Below are positions 7,106-10,111 of a DNA stretch of 10,111 bases, in pieces. Each line of letters begins with the position of its first letter. The stretch's first letter is position 1. The DNA lies in NCBI GenBank assembly GCA_044506565.1, contig JBIQKN010000087.1, forward strand, positions 1-10,111, in the 5' to 3' direction. This stretch comes from Croceibacterium_A sp044506565 (GTDB lineage: Bacteria; Pseudomonadota; Alphaproteobacteria; Sphingomonadales; Sphingomonadaceae). The notes beneath the pieces are model-generated. The model did no database searches and had not been told where the DNA came from. It was given only the letters and a program-made list of their open reading frames with translations. The position numbers and the translations under genes are program-made.

Positions 7106-7603
7106 ATGACCGCGCTTTCGATCGAAGACCGCCTCGGCCTGCAGGACCTGATCGCCGATTACTCGTGGGCGCTCGACACCGGCGATGCAGAGGCGCTCGT
7201 CGCCTGCTTCACCGAGGACTGCGTGATGAGCGAGGAGGTGTTCGAGGATCCCGATATCTGGGAAGGCCACGACGGCATTCGCGGCCTGATGAACCACTAC
7301 GCCAACGCCCCGGGCTTTCCCGGCCGCCAGCACCACGTCACCCAGGTCCAGTACCGCCCGCAGGACGACGGCACGGTCGAGCTGCGCAGCTTCGCCTTCG
7401 TCACCGAATGCGAGGGCGAGCCGCCCTACCTGCTGCGCTTCACCGGGTGGTACGACGACCACGCGGTCAAGGGCACCGACGGCAAGTGGCGCTTCCGCCG
7501 CCGCACCGTGCGGCTGTGGGACGGCGAGGTTCTCAAGAACTTCCCCGGGCGTGGGCAGTGGGTTGCGCGGAAACGGCCGGAGTCGCTGATCATCCGGCGG
7601 TGA
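7106..7603 (+). CDS. SnoaL-like (NTF2-fold) protein
   Basis: This 165-residue cytoplasmic protein has the features of the SnoaL-like/NTF2 cone fold: an N-terminal helix pair IEDRLGLQDLIADYSWALDTGD followed by ALVACFTEDCV, then GHDGIRGLMNHYA, HHVTQVQY and a C-terminal strand pair around KWRFRRRTVRLW. Members of this group include small isomerases, dehydratases and ring-hydroxylating dioxygenase-like beta subunits, and many bind hydrophobic or aromatic ligands without a known reaction. ATG 7106 has GGGAGAG just upstream. It is transcribed divergently from the catabolic operon and shares its control region, which suggests a linked function, perhaps handling a pathway intermediate. No catalytic residues can be assigned from the sequence alone. 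Confidence 0.85.
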   Translation: MTALSIEDRLGLQDLIADYSWALDTGDAEALVACFTEDCVMSEEVFEDPDIWEGHDGIRGLMNHYANAPGFPGRQHHVTQVQYRPQDDGTVELRSFAFVTECEGEPPYLLRFTGWYDDHAVKGTDGKWRFRRRTVRLWDGEVLKNFPGRGQWVARKRPESLIIRR

Positions 7604-7680
7604 GGTGCGGCTTTATCAAATCTCCGTAATGGAGGCGGTTCGAGTCGGAGCGTCGGGCCGCGATGCCGTAAGCTGGCGTC

Positions 7681-8055
7681 ATGACCATCGGATCGACCAA
7701 TCGCTTTGCGCGAGCGCTGCGGCGAAATTCTACTGACGCCGAACGCAGGATCTGGCGGCATCTGCGCGATCGGCGGCTTGGCGGGCTCAAGTTCCGACGC
7801 CAAGCGACTGTGGGGTGCCACGTGGTCGATTTCCTCTGCGCCGAGAAGCGCCTCGTGGTGGAGCTGGATGGCGGACAGCACACGGCCGAGGGGGACGCGG
7901 AGCGAACGGCGCGGCTGGAGGAGCTGGGGTATCGGGTGATCCGGTTCTGGAACAACGATGCCCTGGGGAACACGGATGCGGTTCTGGCCGTGATCCTGCG
8001 TGAGGCGCGGAGTTTGCCCTCTAGATTCAAGGGGCCCTCATCCAACTCCGACTAA
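7681..8055 (+). CDS. DUF559 (Vsr/PD-(D/E)XK nuclease-fold) protein with repeat-encoded C-terminus
   Basis: This 124-residue protein belongs to the DUF559 family, which shares the fold of very-short-patch-repair endonucleases. Visible motifs are the N-terminal helix NSTDAERRIWRHLRDRRLGG, KFRRQ (37-41), VVDFLC (48-53, with Asp50), and LVVELDGGQH (58-67, with Glu61, Asp63, Gln66 and His67), then YRVIRFWN. These match the metal-binding layout of PD-(D/E)XK nucleases, although the family's reaction is not established. The last eight residues, KGPSSNSD, and the TAA stop are encoded by the left end of repeat element A3, so the original C-terminus has been replaced or extended. Upstream of ATG 7681 no good ribosome-binding site is seen. 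Codon use looks less GC-biased than in neighbouring genes (for example aattctact), which may mean recent arrival or relaxed selection. Confidence 0.88.
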   Translation: MTIGSTNRFARALRRNSTDAERRIWRHLRDRRLGGLKFRRQATVGCHVVDFLCAEKRLVVELDGGQHTAEGDAERTARLEELGYRVIRFWNNDALGNTDAVLAVILREARSLPSRFKGPSSNSD

Positions 8056-8208
8056 GCCCCTTCGGGGCTAAGTCTTCGTATCCTTCTCCCGCCAGCGGGA
8101 GAAGAAATGACGCGAGATTGTCAGGCATCTTCTTCTCCCACTGGTGGGAGAAGGATAGCGGAGGTTAGGTCCGTCAGGACCTTACCGGAGCTTGGATGAG
8201 GGCTCCTT
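8029..8208. repeat. multi-hairpin repeat element, copy A3
   Basis: This third copy is 180 bp, with terminal inverted repeats at 8029-8045 and 8192-8208 matching at 16 of 17 positions. The first hairpin (8050-8074) is identical to that of A1. The two CTTCTCCC hairpins are conserved, and the spacer between them differs completely from A1 and A2. The last hairpin (8163-8186) reads AGGTCC/GGACCT around GTCA with outer GGT/ACC, fully paired but different from both other copies. It separates two convergent genes: its left end encodes the end of the DUF559 protein, and its last two bases overlap the stop codon of the minus-strand Tat-signal gene. Confidence 0.95.
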
Positions 8209-8596
8209 AGCCCTTCCTGGCCAGGACCCACCCCAGCACCAGCCCGCGGTCGAGCGGCTGGGCGGCCTCGGTCATCTCGCGCACAGTCCGGTCGTCGGCC
8301 GGCGCATAGCCCGCCTCGCGCGCCACGTCCTCGATCAGCAGCGCATCGGCCGGCCGGGTCACCCCGATCACATAAGCCGGCCGCCGGGCGAACACCGCGC
8401 GAGCGAAGCGGATGCGGTCGCCTTCGATCGGCAGGGCTTCGCCGGAGTGTGCCTTGGCGAGACGACGGCCCGCTTCGAGCGCTGGGTCGTGGAGCAGGAT
8501 GGCGCCACCCGCGCTCGCGGCGGCGGCGCGTGGTGCGCCGATCACCGCCGTTGCGGCGGCCGCGCCGCCGAGCACGCCGCGCCGCGTCGCCTTCAC
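8207..8596 (-). CDS. small Tat-signal protein of unknown function, linked to the flavocytochrome genes
   Basis: This 129-residue protein has no recognised domain. The N-terminus has a twin-arginine signal, TRRGVLGGAAAATAVIG followed by APRAAAASA, which predicts export in a folded state or with a cofactor-bearing partner, and a likely cleavage near residue 28. The mature part of about 100 residues is alanine/arginine-rich with mixed charge (for example ALEAGRRLAKAHSGEALPIEGD and RRPAYVIGVTRPADALLIEDVAREAGY) and no cysteines. It starts with GTG at 8596, overlapping the cytochrome c stop as GTGA, so the two are translationally coupled. Its stop lies at the edge of repeat A3. Export plus tight coupling suggests a chaperone, an electron-transfer helper or an escort for the VAO-type flavoprotein, comparable in position to the uncharacterised small gene in some p-cresol methylhydroxylase operons. 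That role is inference. Confidence 0.75.
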   Translation of the reverse strand: MKATRRGVLGGAAAATAVIGAPRAAAASAGGAILLHDPALEAGRRLAKAHSGEALPIEGDRIRFARAVFARRPAYVIGVTRPADALLIEDVAREAGYAPADDRTVREMTEAAQPLDRGLVLGWVLARKG

Positions 8597-8958
8597 TGCG
8601 CCGCCTCGTGCGGGCCGGCGGCGAGGTACTCGGCGATCGCCTCGAGGTCGGCGTCGCTCAGTTCGCCGCGCGGGATCGCCGGCATGTTGCCGATGCCCTG
8701 GCGGACGGCGACGATCACGTACTGCGCGGGCAGGTTGTCGCGTGCCTCGAGCAGTGCGGGCTGGATGCGGCGCGCGAGCAGGCCGGTGCCCATGCCGTTG
8801 GCCGTGTGGCAGCTCGCGCAGTGCTCGAGGTAGAGCGCTTCACCGCCCGAGGCGCCCGGGCGGCTCGCCAGCGTTGTCGGCTTGGGCGGCGGCGGGGCCT
8901 GGGCAATCGCTGCCGCGCCCCCGGCGAGCAGCAGCGCCGCGATCAGGAGCTTCCTCAT
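8593..8958 (-). CDS. small exported cytochrome c, probable electron acceptor of the flavoprotein
   Basis: This is a periplasmic class I monohaem cytochrome c of 121 residues. The Sec signal peptide is residues 1-21 (MRKLL, then a leucine/alanine-rich core, cleavage after AQA). A short proline-rich linker follows, then the haem site CASCH (Cys47, Cys50, His51) and the distal ligand Met92 in IGNMPAIPRGELSDADLEAIAEYL, the usual C-terminal helix. I choose ATG 8958 over the upstream in-frame start at 8997 because the signal peptide begins there and because the stop of the flavoprotein gene overlaps this ATG as ATGA. The coupling and adjacency make it the likely electron acceptor of the VAO-type flavoprotein, as PchC is for PchF in p-cresol methylhydroxylase. 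A physical complex is not shown by the sequence. Confidence 0.92.
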   Translation of the reverse strand: MRKLLIAALLLAGGAAAIAQAPPPPKPTTLASRPGASGGEALYLEHCASCHTANGMGTGLLARRIQPALLEARDNLPAQYVIVAVRQGIGNMPAIPRGELSDADLEAIAEYLAAGPHEAAQ

Positions 8959-10111
8959 CCGCGCTCTCCCGCCCGCGGTCCCTGCCCCTTGGGCCATATC
9001 CCGCTCTTGCCCGGCGCGAGGATGCCGTTCGGGTCGAGCGCATCCTTCACCCTGGCGTTGAGCTTGCCGAGCGCCCCGCCGTTCCAGTCGTAGGTCTGCG
9101 CCACCAGGTCCATGTAGTCGAGGTGCGTGCGATACTCGCCGTAGCCTTGCGCCTTGGCGTCGGCGACGAGCTGGCGGAAGAACGGGTCGATCCGCGCCAT
9201 CATCGCCGGATCGTCCTTGTTGAACAGCATCGCGTTGACGTTGACGAGGTGCCGCTCGCCGAAGGCGAAGCTGCCCTGGTAATCCATCCCGTATTCCTTG
9301 TAGCGGGCATAGGTCCGCTGGAACTGCGCCAGCGCCGCGCTGCCGTTCTGCGGGATGATCGGGCTAAAGCCGATGTGCCCGCCGCGCCCGCCGTACCAGT
9401 TGACGTTCTGCATCGGGAACGTGATCGGCGTACCGGTCCAGCCCGAGTATTCCATCGGCTCGCCCTTGCGCCACATGGTGCTGCGGATCAGCAGCGGGTC
9501 GATGGCGTTCATCGCCTTTTCCAGGATCGCGTAGGCGGCCTTGTTGACCTCCTCGCGCCCGTAGAGCCTGAGCGAGACGCCCCACCAGCCGAGCCCGAAG
9601 CGCTTGCGGATCGCGTCGATCACGCTGTCGTCGAGCGCGCCGGGCTTGTCGGTCCACTCGTCACGCCGGGTGGCGACCGCGGCGGCGCGCAGCCAGTTGC
9701 CGATCGACGGGCTCTGCTGCAGCACACGCTCGCGCCTGAGCGGCCCGATCACGTCGACCAGCGGCTTCAGGTCCTCGGGCCGGTCGAACTCGACGTCCAT
9801 GCCCATCAGGCTCTCGGGCTCGGGCATCAGCCACATATTGGCCTTGGTGACGATGCCGAAGTTCGACTGGACGAACAACTGGTCCCACCCGGGGCCGAAC
9901 CCGAACGGGTAGGCGCCCCAGGTCGGCGCGCCCGAGAACGCGCCCATGCCGGTCCGCACGACCTCGCCGGTCGGCAGCACGACCTCGAGCCCGCACAGGT
10001 TCTTGGTGTTCTCGCCGTAGGGCGTGTAGCCGACCCCGCGGTCGAGCGCGTTGCCGATCACCGAGCCCCACGAGTTGCCCGGGGTCGACAGCCAGTAGGG
10101 CAGGTTGTTCG
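8955..10111 (-). CDS. VAO-type FAD-dependent 4-alkylphenol/vanillyl-alcohol oxidoreductase, 5' end outside window
   Basis: The reading frame enters from the right edge, so 384 C-terminal residues are visible. The internal GTG at 10061 is not the start, because the upstream codons continue the conserved FAD domain (TPGNSWGSVIGNALDRG). The protein belongs to the vanillyl-alcohol oxidase/p-cresol methylhydroxylase/eugenol oxidase group, which oxidises para-substituted phenols at the side chain. Evidence includes RGVGYTPYGEN, the QSNFGIVTKANMWLMPEPE segment, GYGEYRTHL and DPNGILAPGKSGIWP. Recalled VAO numbering maps GGHIGFSPI (codon 9377-9375) to His422, the covalent FAD site, and the Tyr and Arg of EYRTHL to phenolate-binding Tyr503 and Arg504. 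The position of VAO Thr457 is Ser (DYQGSF), not the Glu427 of p-cresol methylhydroxylase. VAO's base Asp170 seems absent (Gly/Asn there), but that part of the alignment is uncertain. The stop overlaps the cytochrome start. Confidence 0.93.
   Translation of the reverse strand, partial: NNLPYWLSTPGNSWGSVIGNALDRGVGYTPYGENTKNLCGLEVVLPTGEVVRTGMGAFSGAPTWGAYPFGFGPGWDQLFVQSNFGIVTKANMWLMPEPESLMGMDVEFDRPEDLKPLVDVIGPLRRERVLQQSPSIGNWLRAAAVATRRDEWTDKPGALDDSVIDAIRKRFGLGWWGVSLRLYGREEVNKAAYAILEKAMNAIDPLLIRSTMWRKGEPMEYSGWTGTPITFPMQNVNWYGGRGGHIGFSPIIPQNGSAALAQFQRTYARYKEYGMDYQGSFAFGERHLVNVNAMLFNKDDPAMMARIDPFFRQLVADAKAQGYGEYRTHLDYMDLVAQTYDWNGGALGKLNARVKDALDPNGILAPGKSGIWPKGQGPRAGERG

Noticed and set aside
7604..7680. 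A small hairpin CTCC-GTAAT-GGAG (7622-7634) after the SnoaL-like gene
   Set aside because: A 4-bp stem without a T-tract is too weak to call a terminator or a regulatory site.
1903..8208. A CRISPR array or integron attachment sites
   Set aside because: The copies are dispersed between genes, about 178 bp long with internal hairpins, and not short direct repeats with uniform spacers. No cas or integrase gene is present.
8192..8833. Open frames starting with MDEG at the right ends of the type A repeats
   Set aside because: The start comes from the terminal inverted repeat (ATGGATGAGGG context) and the frames run antisense to real genes without domain content.

Overview
The window is a GC-rich (roughly two-thirds G+C by eye) stretch of bacterial chromosome. 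Dense codons with G/C at the third position, lipoprotein- and Tat-type export signals, c-type cytochromes, a PQQ enzyme and families of hairpin-rich intergenic repeats suggest an alphaproteobacterium, most likely a sphingomonad relative. This assignment is inferred from gene style and not from a marker gene.

Layout, left to right. (1) A 553-residue ankyrin-repeat protein on the + strand (236-1897). (2) Repeat element A1 (1903-2080). (3) A minus-strand catabolic operon read from about 7055 down to 2093: a TTG-initiated NmrA/QorB-like NAD(P)-binding protein, an exported PQQ/haem quinohaemoprotein alcohol dehydrogenase joined to it by an ATGA stop/start overlap, repeat element A2 (about 3596-3772), and an NAD(P)-type aldehyde dehydrogenase. 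(4) A divergent promoter region (7038-7105) with a striking 12-bp inverted repeat. (5) A + strand SnoaL-like protein (7106-7603) and a DUF559 nuclease-fold protein (7681-8055). (6) Repeat element A3 (8029-8208). (7) A second minus-strand operon entering from the right edge: a vanillyl-alcohol-oxidase-type FAD protein (5' end outside the window), a small exported cytochrome c and a small Tat-signal protein, joined by ATGA and GTGA overlaps.

Working together (inference from families): the VAO-type flavoprotein would oxidise a 4-alkyl- or 4-allylphenol at the benzylic or allylic carbon and could pass electrons to the adjacent cytochrome c. The quinohaemoprotein would oxidise the resulting alcohol to an aldehyde or ketone, and the aldehyde dehydrogenase would give the acid. 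The order matches the chemical logic of eugenol, alkylphenol or vanillyl-alcohol catabolism, but the substrate cannot be read from the sequence.

The least ordinary content is the repeats. Three copies of an approximately 178-bp multi-hairpin element with 17-bp terminal inverted repeats sit next to stop codons, and one supplies the stop codon and last eight residues of the DUF559 protein. One internal hairpin has different sequence in all three copies but keeps its pairing through compensatory changes, so structure is being maintained. A second, unrelated GC-rich hairpin element lies in frame inside the signal-peptide region of the quinohaemoprotein gene.
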